Source of the DNA: an uncultured Eubacteriales bacterium
GTDB taxonomy: Bacteria; Bacillota; Clostridia; Lachnospirales; Lachnospiraceae
DNA: 42,889 bases
Assembly: GCA_900548855.1 (NCBI GenBank)
Contig: URMF01000028.1
Coordinates: forward strand, 1 to 42,889
Reading direction: 5' to 3'
Position 1 is the first letter of the stretch. Every line of letters starts with the position of its first letter. A model generated the notes under the pieces. It worked only from the letters and a program-made list of their open reading frames with translations. It was not told where the DNA came from and ran no database searches. Below, piece after piece: positions 33,937 through 42,775 of this stretch. Position numbers and translations under genes: made by a program.

Positions 33937-35390
33937 TACCCATTTACCTCCGATGCACATTTTACAGCCTCAATAACCGCTCCTGCCTTATTGGCGCATT
34001 CCATATACTCATTTTCCGGTACGCTGTCTGCCACAATTCCGGCGCCTGCCTGCACATACACCTTTTTTCCCTTCTTAACCGCCGTGCGGATGGCAATACA
34101 GGCATCCAGGTTTCCGGAAAAATCAAGATATCCAATTGCACCGCCGTATACACCTCTTGCTACCGGCTCTAACTCATCTATTATTTCACATGCCCTGAAT
34201 TTCGGTGCTCCGGACAGAGTACCTGCCGGAAGCAGTGCAGCAACCGTATCACAGCTATCCTTATCCTCCCGGAGTCTGCCAACTACTGTAGAAGCAATGT
34301 GCATAACCTTTGAAAAACGGTGTATTTTCATATATTCCTCTACCTCTACCGTACCAAACTCTGCAATCCTTCCGATATCATTTCTCGCCAAATCCACCAG
34401 CATATTATGCTCGGAACATTCCTTCTCGTCTGCAAGAAGCTCCCGTTCCAGCTCCTCGTCCATTTTCTTTGTTGCTCCCCGTTTTCTAGTACCAGCAACC
34501 GGAAATGTGGTAAGCTTACCATTTACCAGCTTTACCATGGTTTCTGGAGAAGTTCCCGCTATCTCCAAATCCCCACATCCGATAAAATACATATAAGGGG
34601 AAGGGTTTGTTGTCCGGAGCACCCGATAGGTATTAATTAAACTGCCCTCATAATCTGCCTCAAATCTTCGAGAAATTACCCCCTGGAAGATATCTCCTTC
34701 CCGGATATAGTGCTTTGTCTTTTCCACCATGCTGCAATACGCTTCTTCAGAAAGATTACAGGTAAATTCCACCTTTTCATCCGCTTTCTCCTTCTTTAAC
34801 GGTGTTGTGTCCTGAATCAGATGAAGCATTTTCTCAATCTCTAATAATGCTGCGTTATATCCTCGTTCCCCTGCTTCACTGCGATAATTCGCAATTACAC
34901 TAATTTTCTGTTTCAAATGGTCATAGGCAATCACCTTGTCAAACAGCATCAGATTATAATCGTCAAAATCATTTTCCTTTAAATGCAGCTTCGGCTCGGT
35001 ATAGCCAATCATCTCATAGGAGAAATATCCCACCAGACCACCGGTAAAACTTGGCATTCCCTCAATAGACGGGGAACGGTACTGACTCAACAGCTCCCGC
35101 AGTGCCTGCATGGCATCCTTTTTTTCTGTTGTCTCCATAGCCCCGCTTTTCATAGTTACCATTCCATTTTTACAGCTAATCTGTAAAAGGGGATTTACTC
35201 CAAGGAAGGAATACTGTCCCCACTGTTTGCCACCTTCCACACTTTCTAACAGATAATATTTACTGTCAATCTCTTTCAGTCTTCTCAATAACGTAATTGG
35301 CGTTATGATGTCTGCATAGATTTCCCTGCAGACCGGAATCATATTATATTCCTTTTCAAACTGCTTTGCCTCTTCATAACTTGGAAACAT
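33936..35390 (-). CDS. trpE: Anthranilate synthase component I (484 aa)
   Basis: Makes anthranilate from chorismate with TrpG. The tryptophan feedback site L-L-E-S is at about 47-50. The chorismate-binding half shows P-V-A-G-T-R-K-R-G, L-A-D-E-K-E-C-S-E-H-N-M-L-V-D-L-A-R-N-D, T-L-S-G-A-P-K and G-A-I-G-Y. First gene of the operon; GGAAGG stands upstream of the ATG. Expression is set by the T-box leader ahead of it. Confidence 0.97.
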   Translation of the reverse strand: MFPSYEEAKQFEKEYNMIPVCREIYADIITPITLLRRLKEIDSKYYLLESVEGGKQWGQYSFLGVNPLLQISCKNGMVTMKSGAMETTEKKDAMQALRELLSQYRSPSIEGMPSFTGGLVGYFSYEMIGYTEPKLHLKENDFDDYNLMLFDKVIAYDHLKQKISVIANYRSEAGERGYNAALLEIEKMLHLIQDTTPLKKEKADEKVEFTCNLSEEAYCSMVEKTKHYIREGDIFQGVISRRFEADYEGSLINTYRVLRTTNPSPYMYFIGCGDLEIAGTSPETMVKLVNGKLTTFPVAGTRKRGATKKMDEELERELLADEKECSEHNMLVDLARNDIGRIAEFGTVEVEEYMKIHRFSKVMHIASTVVGRLREDKDSCDTVAALLPAGTLSGAPKFRACEIIDELEPVARGVYGGAIGYLDFSGNLDACIAIRTAVKKGKKVYVQAGAGIVADSVPENEYMECANKAGAVIEAVKCASEVNG

Positions 35391-35512
35391 ACTTTACCTT
35401 CCTTTCCTAAAATATTTTTCTTTCATTTTGTTCAGCCAGGCCCTGCTAACCCCACTCCATCTGCTCTGCATACCTTCTACTAAGCTCACTTTGTTCGCTA
35501 AGTATCCAGGCA

Positions 35513-35647
35513 TCGGTCATGGCTTTCGCCTTGCCAACCTCGATTTCGCTCCGCTCCATCTCGGTCATGGCTTTCGCCATATGTGGAAAATTAGATATAC
35601 AGCTATCGGTGAGCAAGCTCCCCATAGCTGTATATCTAATTTTCCAC
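35513..35647. repeat. Palindromic repeat element between T-box and trpE
   Basis: A perfect 24-bp inverted repeat (arms 35583-35606 and 35624-35647) has a 17-nt loop that itself contains GAGC/GCTC. Next to it an 18-bp direct repeat, TCGGTCATGGCTTTCGCC, occurs at 35513-35530 and 35561-35578. The element lies downstream of the T-box terminator and upstream of trpE. It resembles the dispersed palindromic repeats of Lachnospiraceae genomes (recollection, not a search). Confidence 0.8.
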
Positions 35648-35668
35648 GCAAGGCTCAATGCGAGCATG

Positions 35669-35945
35669 AAAAAAGGCTTCTGTCCCATACAGGGACAAAA
35701 GCCATAATATACTTCTGCGGTACCACCCAAATTGATGCTATGCATCCACTCTTCATACATACTATCATATGTACCCCATTGATAACGGACAGGTTCCCGT
35801 TGGCATCTACTCTGAAAAATTCATTTCAAGCCACCCTCGTAAGTCCATTCAACTATCGACCACCTGCTGTATCTCACCTCCACAGCTCTCTGTAAAGCTT
35901 TACCATAGCCTACTCCTCTTACTCATCGGTTTTGTAGTACGGTAT
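35669..35945 (-). ncRNA. Tryptophan T-box riboswitch with terminator
   Basis: On the minus strand Stem I begins near GATGAGTAAGAGGAGTAG, and AGAGAGCTG is the distal conserved part. The specifier loop reads GAATGGACTT, giving codon UGG (35845-35847) for Trp. The antiterminator T-box TGGGTGGTACCGCAGAAG is at 35712-35729. The competing terminator GGCTTTTGTCCC, 5-nt loop, GGGACAGAAGCC, then six T is at 35669-35703. Uncharged tRNA-Trp should pair with specifier and T-box to allow read-through into trpE. Only one T-box is seen, not a tandem pair. Confidence 0.95.
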
Positions 35946-35986
35946 GACCGGCATTCTGAACCATGCCAGTGTTTTAATCGTGTTTA

Positions 35987-36015
35987 AGTATAAACCTGTT
36001 TAAAAAATTTGTCAA
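35987..36015 (-). promoter_or_regulatory. trp operon promoter
   Basis: TTGACA (36010-36015), a 17-bp spacer and TATACT (35987-35992) on the minus strand form a near-consensus sigma-A promoter about 40 nt ahead of the T-box. It lies 19 nt behind the lemA stop with no clear terminator between, so some read-through from lemA is likely. Confidence 0.88.
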
Positions 36016-36034
36016 ATACTTTCTTATGATACTG

Positions 36035-36574
36035 CTAAAACTTCATCTCCACATCATTCTTCTTATAATCCTCTGCCTCAAATAAATCTCTCTTTTTCGC
36101 CCCGATTATACCTGCCACAATGGATGCCGGAAACATAACAATCTTCGTATTATAATCTGTGGCATTGGCATTGTATAAGCGTCTTGCCGCCTGCAAATGT
36201 TCCTCCACATCAGTGATACTGTTCTGTAATGCGATATAATTCGCACTGGATTTCAACTCTGGATATGCCTCCGCAGTGAGACGGAACTGGTTTGCCACCT
36301 CGTTCATCTTATTTGCTGCCTCTGACTTCTCCCCAACACTCATACCGGAACGCAGACGGATGGTTTCAAATAAAGTCTTACTCTCATATGAGGTATATTC
36401 CTTTACAACCGCCAGCTGTTTGGTAAGTACATCATAACGCTTGGTTAATGCCACATCAATTCCGGAATCCGCTTCGTCCACCTTAAGAGCCGACGCCCGA
36501 AGCTTATTCATCGTGCCAATAAACCAGATTACAACAATCAATACAATAACTCCAACAATCATTCCAATTACCAT
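36035..36574 (-). CDS. lemA: LemA-family membrane protein (179 aa)
   Basis: The ATG at 36574 follows GGGAGGA. One N-terminal helix (IGMIVGVIVLIVVIWFIG) is followed by a long helical domain with the LemA pattern: K-V-D-E-A-D-S-G-I-D-V-A-L-T-K-R-Y-D-V-L, A-E-A-Y-P-E-L-K-S-S, and a central Y-N-A-N-A-T-D-Y-N near the end. The usual LemA reads R-R-x-Y-N-x-x-V-x-x-Y-N, so the second Y-N is kept. Function of LemA is not settled. Last gene of the operon with two DUF3137 proteins. Confidence 0.92.
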   Translation of the reverse strand: MVIGMIVGVIVLIVVIWFIGTMNKLRASALKVDEADSGIDVALTKRYDVLTKQLAVVKEYTSYESKTLFETIRLRSGMSVGEKSEAANKMNEVANQFRLTAEAYPELKSSANYIALQNSITDVEEHLQAARRLYNANATDYNTKIVMFPASIVAGIIGAKKRDLFEAEDYKKNDVEMKF

Positions 36575-36611
36575 AATAAAATCCTCCCTTTTCAAATATT
36601 CTCTTTTAACT

Positions 36612-37760
36612 TTAAAACAAAGCAAATATGATAATAATAACTGCAATTACAACGACAACTGTAACAAAACATCCCTTGCCTGTTACCTCAACATGAGGCA
36701 CATCCCTATCCCTGATTTCCTGCAAATCTGACTGTTCCATTACATAAGGCTTCTGCTCAATTTCCTCCCATTCACCTCCTGCTTTCCCTAAAACACTTTC
36801 TGCTGCCTTCTGCATAGCAAGCAAATTCTCCTCATAAGCCTTATCCTCTAACTTCAATATCTCTATAATCTTTATAATCTCATTTAATTCCTGTGTGGAT
36901 TTCTCCACTTCCCTATGTACATCAAGCTTTCCCTTTGGCGGAACAAAAATGCCTCCCTTTCCGGAACGCAGTATATATAAATCCTCTCCGTCAAAACTAA
37001 TATATATATTCCGGTCAAACTCACATAGCTTTTTTAAATACTCCATAAACGGTGGTGTCAGCAAATAGTATACACTATGTCTATCCCTTGAGTATACATC
37101 AAATTTCCTGTTAAAATCCACATCTTCCATCTCAACCTTGGGAATCCCCTGATCCAGCGCAGCGTCATGTGTATCTGTCACAATCAATATCCGGTTATCA
37201 ATCGCCTTTTTATAGTGAAACTGTACAAGTCTTCCGTCTACATCCACTACGGTTTTCTTACTATCACCTCCAGTGGTGTGGGTGATCCGGACATCCGACT
37301 GCTTAAATTCCACCCCTTCGTGTTGCCCGGAAATTAAATCTTCCGACCGGTAGCTAAAATCATTTCTCCAGTGTATTAAATGAGCAGCCCGAAATTCTTC
37401 TTTCGTAAATCCTTTCGCCGGAAAATAGTCTGCATCATCAAAACATGCCTGAAGAACATGCTTGGCAATCAATTGTTTATAATCGTTCTCATATTCTTTA
37501 GAAGCCAGTGCACCAAGTATCAGAAGAACAATTCCCGCTGGCACACCACAAAAACTAATCATCGTCAAAACCATTTCAGTCACAAACATTCCAGTTGAGT
37601 CCGACAATATTCCAATTGCACCCAATACCTGTGTTAAACCAGTAACGATAAATGGAAGACAAATACAGCACCCTCCAATTGTAATAAAATTATTTTTCTT
37701 CTTTCGCTTCGGTTCTAATGCTTCTATAATCTTGTTTTCATCCAGTTGAATTTCCTTCAT
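36612..37760 (-). CDS. DUF3137 membrane protein (382 aa)
   Basis: The ATG at 37760 is chosen (AAAGGTG upstream, start of a Lys/Glu-rich head); an upstream in-frame ATG has no site. Two membrane helices lie at about 24-50 and 62-88. A DUF3137-type domain follows, with Y-R-S-E-D-L-I-S-G-Q-H-E-G-V and F-N-R-K-F-D-V-Y-S...Y-Y-L-L-T-P-P-F-M-E-Y-L. The last ~18 residues form a C-terminal membrane anchor (V-T-V-V-V-V-I-A-V-I-I-I-I-F). It is a paralogue of the 554-aa neighbour and lies 37 nt before lemA. Confidence 0.85.
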   Translation of the reverse strand: MKEIQLDENKIIEALEPKRKKKNNFITIGGCCICLPFIVTGLTQVLGAIGILSDSTGMFVTEMVLTMISFCGVPAGIVLLILGALASKEYENDYKQLIAKHVLQACFDDADYFPAKGFTKEEFRAAHLIHWRNDFSYRSEDLISGQHEGVEFKQSDVRITHTTGGDSKKTVVDVDGRLVQFHYKKAIDNRILIVTDTHDAALDQGIPKVEMEDVDFNRKFDVYSRDRHSVYYLLTPPFMEYLKKLCEFDRNIYISFDGEDLYILRSGKGGIFVPPKGKLDVHREVEKSTQELNEIIKIIEILKLEDKAYEENLLAMQKAAESVLGKAGGEWEEIEQKPYVMEQSDLQEIRDRDVPHVEVTGKGCFVTVVVVIAVIIIIFALF

Positions 37761-37860
37761 AAACGCACCTTTCCTCTTTCTATCTGTTGGTCCACCGGAC
37801 CTTTTCCTCATATGCATGGCAACCAACAATAATTTTAACTATTCCAGTATTGCAAAATTA

Positions 37861-39525
37861 TTACAGCTTTAACCTCAATCCGCTTCCTTTCGTTTGAGAA
37901 ACCGGTTTATTCCAGTCATCCAGATTATCAGACTCATATATGTCCTGTGTCTGTTCCATTTCATCAAAGGCGGGACCTCTAAAGACAGAATCCTCTATAT
38001 CCACCGCTCCATATACCGGTTCTTTTTCCTCCATGACAGGCGTTTTCTCTTCCATCGTCTCTTCAAAAGGGGACAAAGCTCTCAAATTTGCCTCATCTGC
38101 CACCTTGTCAAGATTCAGTATATCAACAAAATCTAAGATTTCCTTCAGCTCATTATAGCTTTTTCCAATCTCATATTGTAAATCTAACGGCTTACTCATA
38201 TCCGCTTCAAAGATACCATTGATACCATTTTGCAAGAAAACTATATGATTTTGGGAAAATCGAAGAGCTGTTTCCCGTCGTACATCCAAGCGCAGCAAAT
38301 ATTCCATAAATTGTGGTGTCAGCAGATAATATGCCATTTGCTCATTTGTAGTATACACTTCAAATTTGCTATTAAAAAGAATATTTTCCATTTTTACCAT
38401 TTTCATATTACTCACTTTTACATGGGTACTGCCCACGGACTTTATGACAATATCACCGTTAAGCTTCTTTCCAAACTGATAGACTGAAATCCTTCCATGA
38501 ACTCTGTTGATTTCGACAAACAAATCACTGGCATTTGAATGCTTCTTTCCCTTCACATCTGCCTGACGATAACTCACGCCCTTGTAAACACCCTCGATAT
38601 AATCCTCAGAATTTATTGAATCCAACGGAAACCCATGCAAAAGGTCAAAATCCGAAAGCTCACTTTTTGAAAAACCCTGTGACGGCTTATATTGAAATTC
38701 TCCAAAAAACTGTTTTAGGATTGGCTCTGCAATATTCCGTTTGTATTCCATATAAAAAGCTGCATAATCCGCATCCAGCTTATCCCGCAGCTTATGCAGC
38801 CGATAACTATCTATTACTCCCACAGCAATGGTTATTGGAAAAAAAATTCCTCCAACTTGAACATTCGCTCTTTTCATAATCTTATCTATCTTTTTCTGAT
38901 TTTTACAGATTCTTATCCGCAAAGGCTCTAAGATGGCAAGTACTTTCTCCCTATCAATCGCAAGATTCAGGGTTTGATAAATTTCCCTGTTCTTCTGTAT
39001 ATCCTGACGAATTTTTTCTTCGTATGCTTCATTATCAAGCTTAATCAAGCGTTTCTTTTGTTCAATCTTTATCTTAAAAACAATTGCCGCAAGCTGCAAA
39101 ATCCCAAAGAAAACCCACACATGCTTAGTAGCTCCCATCATATCTCCGGCAGAGCTCCATTCGCTTATTTTGTTGGGGTCATTGGGATTATAATACCTTG
39201 TAGCCCGGCTTCCCGGCGTAACATTGTAGCTGTCTCCTTTTATGGTATTATTGTATTCCACTCCATCCACTGTATAGCTATAAGAATTATCATATGTGGT
39301 CTTTGTCCGTTCTTTCCCATCCTCCATATATGTACTTGTGTAGCTTTTTGAATCTGTCCATGTAATGGTGACTGGCAGATATTCCACTCCTGACTCAAAT
39401 GTCAATTTTGCTGCTACGAATTGTATTAAAATTCCCACCAGCAACACAAAGGCAATTCCCTGACAACAGATAAATCCCATTTCCACTCCGGTTACCTGTT
39501 TCCCGTTTCCACGTCTTCTGCTCAT
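37861..39525 (-). CDS. DUF3592 plus DUF3137 membrane protein (554 aa)
   Basis: An N-terminal helix (GIAFVLLVGILIQFVAAKL) is followed by an extracellular DUF3592-like part (Y-S-Y-T-V-D-G-V-E-Y, then Y-N-P-N-D-P). A helix near 133-151 and a further hydrophobic stretch near 222-240 follow. The DUF3137 part has S-E-D-Y-I-E-G-V-Y-K-G-V and F-N-S-K-F-E-V-Y-T...Y-Y-L-L-T-P-Q-F-M-E-Y-L. The Glu/Asp-rich tail is disordered. The ATG has GAGGGG just upstream. It is in one operon with an XRE-type gene, a second DUF3137 protein and lemA. The function is unknown. Confidence 0.85.
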   Translation of the reverse strand: MSRRRGNGKQVTGVEMGFICCQGIAFVLLVGILIQFVAAKLTFESGVEYLPVTITWTDSKSYTSTYMEDGKERTKTTYDNSYSYTVDGVEYNNTIKGDSYNVTPGSRATRYYNPNDPNKISEWSSAGDMMGATKHVWVFFGILQLAAIVFKIKIEQKKRLIKLDNEAYEEKIRQDIQKNREIYQTLNLAIDREKVLAILEPLRIRICKNQKKIDKIMKRANVQVGGIFFPITIAVGVIDSYRLHKLRDKLDADYAAFYMEYKRNIAEPILKQFFGEFQYKPSQGFSKSELSDFDLLHGFPLDSINSEDYIEGVYKGVSYRQADVKGKKHSNASDLFVEINRVHGRISVYQFGKKLNGDIVIKSVGSTHVKVSNMKMVKMENILFNSKFEVYTTNEQMAYYLLTPQFMEYLLRLDVRRETALRFSQNHIVFLQNGINGIFEADMSKPLDLQYEIGKSYNELKEILDFVDILNLDKVADEANLRALSPFEETMEEKTPVMEEKEPVYGAVDIEDSVFRGPAFDEMEQTQDIYESDNLDDWNKPVSQTKGSGLRLKL

Positions 39526-39567
39526 AACCCCTCTACTCTTCCCCTTCCTCGTAAATGATACAATACA

Positions 39568-40059
39568 CTACTCCTCCCATTTCTCCAGATTCTTTCTCGC
39601 CCAGAGCTCTAATGACTGTGCCGTTTCGGAAATCTCAGAAAGAACCCCTAAAATTTTTCTGAATTCCTCCCTCTCTGATTCATCAATCAGACCGTCCTCT
39701 GAAATATCAATCAGAGAATCCTTCAAATCGGATATATCGTTTATGGAGCCAAGGGTATTTAAAATGAGCCGGTCCAAATTTCTTACTTTAATTTTCTTGC
39801 CTGTAATACTGCCCAACGGACAAAGCGTTGCACAATACTGACTACACAATTCCGGCTTATCATATGCCTGTGCAATCATTTTTACTTCCTCCTGGTAGGG
39901 AATCACCTCTGACAATTCAATTCGTGCCAGTCTGGTGCGGTCAATCCCGATTACATCAGATGCCTTCTCCCTGCTGCTGAATTCCGGATTTTTCTCCATT
40001 GCTTCTACTCTTGCCTGATAAAATATATTGTCTGAAGCCTTTGTTGCTCTTCTCCCCAT
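39568..40059 (-). CDS. XRE-like HTH regulator with Cys motif (163 aa)
   Basis: Residues about 25-65 fit a Cro/C1-type HTH (SSREKASDVIGIDRTRLARI; I-P-Y-Q-E-E-V-K-M-I-A-Q-A-Y). Three cysteines follow closely (L-C-S-Q-Y-C-A-T-L-C-P-L-G, near 73-81), and the last 60 residues are an acidic helical bundle. The start has AAAGGAGG upstream. It heads the DUF3137/lemA operon. The cysteine cluster could bind metal, which is unproven. The 150 bp upstream (40060-40211) hold its promoter region; I see no clear -35/-10 there. Confidence 0.8.
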   Translation of the reverse strand: MGRRATKASDNIFYQARVEAMEKNPEFSSREKASDVIGIDRTRLARIELSEVIPYQEEVKMIAQAYDKPELCSQYCATLCPLGSITGKKIKVRNLDRLILNTLGSINDISDLKDSLIDISEDGLIDESEREEFRKILGVLSEISETAQSLELWARKNLEKWEE

Positions 40060-40211
40060 AGGAACCTCCTTTGCAAGTTTTGAATGTAAATATTTTTATC
40101 CAAAACGTTTCCATTAATCATCTTTTACTACTATATCAAGTTCTGCCCAACATTTACACCAAAAATCATGCACTATATGAAATTGTATCGTGCGTATTTT
40201 GATACGTTAGC

Positions 40212-41438
40212 CTATGCTCCGCTACCTTGCAACACACCACTATCTCCTACTGCTTTTACCACTTTATCAAGCTCTTCCACAGGCAATACCAGTGCAAACC
40301 GCACATATCCTTCTCCAAGACTTCCAAAAGCATCTCCCGGTGTACAAAGCACTCCTGCCTCTTCCACCATCGCCATACAAAATTCCCTTGCGCTACGATA
40401 TCCCTTCGGCACTGGTGCCCAGACAAACATGGTTCCCTCACTGTCCGGTACATTCCAGCCAATTCTCCGGAATCCACCGCAAAGAGCGTCTCTGCGTCTC
40501 TGATATTCCCCACACTGTTCCTTTACAAAATTATTTGAACCCTCCAATGCCGCAATCGCTCCATACTGTACCGGCAGAAAGGTTCCAAAATCGAACTGGC
40601 TGCGTAAAAGCTTTAGCGCATCCACTGCATCCTTTCTTCCCAGCATAAAAGAAACCCTGGCTCCCGTCACATTAAATGATTTTGACAGCGAAAAGAATTC
40701 TGCACCAATATCCATTGCTCCTGGTATAGATAAAAAGGATTCCCCCACCTTACCGTCAAATATAATATCTGAATATGCATTGTCATGGATTACAAAAATG
40801 TGATATTCCTTTGCAAATGCCACCAGTTCTTCATAAAAAGAACGCGGTGCAGTACGGCATACCGGATTGTAGGGATACGATACAATCATAAGCTTTGCCC
40901 GCCTTGCAACATCCTCCGGTATTTCGGAAAGCACCGGCAAAAAATTATTTTCTTCCTTCAGGTCATAAAAGCACAAATCTGCACCACTTAAATAAGAGCC
41001 TGCCTCAAAAATCGGATATCCCGGATTCGGCAGGAGCACCAAATCTCCTTCATCCAAAAGCGCCATGCCTATATGTCCAATACCTTCCTGCGTTCCATGC
41101 ACTCCGGTGATACAGTCTGTGGAAATCTCCACTCCGAACCGCCTCTTATAGTAATCTGAAACTGCCTGCAGCAGCTCTGGCAAATCCCGCAGGGAATACT
41201 TATAATTTTCCGGTTGGGAAGCTGCCTTCACTACCGCATCCACCACATGCTTTGGTGGCTCAAAGTCTGGTGTTCCCACTGAAAGATTATAGATTTTCTT
41301 TCCCTTCTTTATCAGGTTTTCTTTCTTTTCATCCAGCTCCGCAAATATGCCCGTCTGGAAATGTTTTAATCTCTTTGCCCCTATTTCATCATTTTCCTCA
41401 CATTTACCAAATCCATTTTCACTATTCTGCAAATCCAT
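40212..41438 (-). CDS. Class I/II PLP aminotransferase, LL-DAP aminotransferase-like (408 aa)
   Basis: Fold type I aminotransferase. The PLP lysine lies in S-L-S-K-S-F-N-V-T-G-A-R, the PLP-binding Asp in V-I-H-D-N-A-Y, Y-P-Y-N-P-V replaces the usual N-P-T-G segment, and the carboxylate Arg is in Y-V-R-F-A-L. The start region G-K-K-I-Y-N-L-S-V-G-T-P-D-F-E-P-P is typical of the DapL/AlaA-like branch. A role in lysine/peptidoglycan precursor synthesis or another amino acid pathway is possible; substrate cannot be fixed. GAGGTACAG precedes the ATG. It follows the LysR gene by 29 nt, so the two form one transcript. Confidence 0.88.
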   Translation of the reverse strand: MDLQNSENGFGKCEENDEIGAKRLKHFQTGIFAELDEKKENLIKKGKKIYNLSVGTPDFEPPKHVVDAVVKAASQPENYKYSLRDLPELLQAVSDYYKRRFGVEISTDCITGVHGTQEGIGHIGMALLDEGDLVLLPNPGYPIFEAGSYLSGADLCFYDLKEENNFLPVLSEIPEDVARRAKLMIVSYPYNPVCRTAPRSFYEELVAFAKEYHIFVIHDNAYSDIIFDGKVGESFLSIPGAMDIGAEFFSLSKSFNVTGARVSFMLGRKDAVDALKLLRSQFDFGTFLPVQYGAIAALEGSNNFVKEQCGEYQRRRDALCGGFRRIGWNVPDSEGTMFVWAPVPKGYRSAREFCMAMVEEAGVLCTPGDAFGSLGEGYVRFALVLPVEELDKVVKAVGDSGVLQGSGA

Positions 41439-41467
41439 TTATCTGTACCTCTATTCCTCTTTTTTTA

Positions 41468-42370
41468 TTATCTCTGCTTGCCCTGCTCTCTGCTCATCTG
41501 ATGCTGTTCTTTACAATCCATTGCAAAGTCAATAAGAAAATCGTAAAAATCCTTTACAATGGGATTTTCTGAAAACTGCCGGTTATAGGTAATGATAATA
41601 TCCCGTTTGCATTCCGGACTTTTGATTGGTAAAAGCACCATATTCTTTGAAGACTCTGCGCTTTCCCATGAATACTCCGGCCAGAAACCAACACCCAAGC
41701 CTGCACTAATCAGGCTTCGCACCGACTCAAAATTCATACTCTCAAATACAATATCCGGTGTAAATCCCGCCTCCAGACAAAACTGGTCGCATATACTTCG
41801 GATAGGTCTGGTATCCGCCATTACAATAAATCCTTCTTCTGACACCTCTGCGAGCTCAATCTCCTCATACATTGCATATTTTGAGGATGCAGGCACCGCA
41901 AGAAAAAAGTTCTCCTCCAGCATCATCTGGTTTTCCGCCGGATTTCTTCTGGGCAAGGTTGCTGTGATACACAAATCATAATCCATAGAAGACTGGCTCT
42001 GGACAAACTGGAAATTGATATCCGGATGCTTTGCCTTGTAAGCAATAATGCTGTTGGTCACAAGAATAGACGCTGCTAAAACATTTAAATGAATCGTCTG
42101 ATGCTGCTTTCTCGCAGTATCTGCCAGTTTTTTTGGAAGGCTGTCCAGACTTTTCATAATAGGCTTTAACTCTTCCACCAAAAGCCGGCCGGAATCGCTC
42201 AGGGTGATTCCTCCTTTTTTCCGGTCAAACAGCTTTACTCCCAGCTCTGCCTCCAACCGCTTGATGGACTGGGACAATGCCGGCTGTGCAATATGTAACG
42301 AATTCGCAGCTTTTGTGATATGTTCATATTGTGCAGCCACCAAAAAATACTGTAATTGTTGTAACTCCAT
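41468..42370 (-). CDS. LysR-family transcriptional regulator (300 aa)
   Basis: N-terminal winged HTH (1-60) with the LysR signature: L-Q-Y-F-L-V-A-A-Q-Y-E-H-I-T-K-A-A, then Q-P-A-L-S-Q-S-I-K-R-L-E and F-D-R. The effector domain (90-290) has the usual two-lobe pattern, including G-L-G-V-G-F-W-P near 215. The length is standard. The gene is transcribed with the aminotransferase behind it and diverges from the 51-aa gene at 42537, so it may regulate either side. The 166-bp divergent gap (42371-42536) should hold its operator. Confidence 0.95.
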   Translation of the reverse strand: MELQQLQYFLVAAQYEHITKAANSLHIAQPALSQSIKRLEAELGVKLFDRKKGGITLSDSGRLLVEELKPIMKSLDSLPKKLADTARKQHQTIHLNVLAASILVTNSIIAYKAKHPDINFQFVQSQSSMDYDLCITATLPRRNPAENQMMLEENFFLAVPASSKYAMYEEIELAEVSEEGFIVMADTRPIRSICDQFCLEAGFTPDIVFESMNFESVRSLISAGLGVGFWPEYSWESAESSKNMVLLPIKSPECKRDIIITYNRQFSENPIVKDFYDFLIDFAMDCKEQHQMSREQGKQR

Positions 42371-42536
42371 ATACCTTTCCCCATTTCTATACCTGTTGTC
42401 AATTGGTTTTTAAAATCCTCTTTATAGATAAACTTATATTTTATTATAACTTTAATGTTATTACATGTCAAGAGTTGTCCCTGTCACATATTTTTCTTTT
42501 AAAGTGTAATACTAATAAAAAATCTTGGAGGACATT

Positions 42537-42692
42537 ATGAAAATTACAGACAAAAAGAAACCGGTCCCTACCATTCCACAGGGTGTATGGGAAAGCGGCA
42601 GACCTGACCAAAACAAAGATAAAAACAACACCCTAACTGCATCTACGGATTTACAGAGAAATGGTTATCCTGTCAACAAGCAAAGCAAATAA
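42537..42692 (+). CDS. Small hydrophilic peptide (51 aa)
   Basis: GGAGG stands 5 nt before the ATG, and the 51-codon frame ends inside the loop of a strong terminator. The peptide is Lys/Asn/Pro-rich, hydrophilic, with no Cys or membrane segment (starts M-K-I-T-D-K-K-K-P-V-P; ends N-G-Y-P-V-N-K-Q-S-K). The match of promoter gap, ribosome site and terminator makes it a likely real gene. No family is recognised. Confidence 0.65.
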   Translation: MKITDKKKPVPTIPQGVWESGRPDQNKDKNNTLTASTDLQRNGYPVNKQSK

Positions 42693-42712
42693 GCTTTGCT
42701 ATACATTTTTTT
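42679..42712 (+). terminator. Terminator of the 51-aa gene
   Basis: AGCAAAGC, loop AAATAA (holding the stop codon), GCTTTGCT, then ATACA and seven T on the plus strand. Confidence 0.88.
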
Positions 42713-42775
42713 GTAGATATTATTCACAATCTATAGCTACTCCTGCATATGCTAAATAAAAAAGGAGAGTTTTCT

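Noticed and set aside
35428..35895. Plus-strand 155-codon and minus-strand 104-codon frames in the trp leader
   Set aside because: They run through the T-box RNA, its terminator and a palindromic repeat; RNA features explain the sequence.
37741..37810. Short GGTCC/GGACC hairpin ahead of the 382-aa DUF3137 gene
   Set aside because: Only 5 bp of stem with no U-tail; too weak to call a terminator.
40180..40211. Possible hairpin GTATC/GATAC behind the aminotransferase gene
   Set aside because: Five base pairs, long loop and no U-run; not convincing as a terminator.
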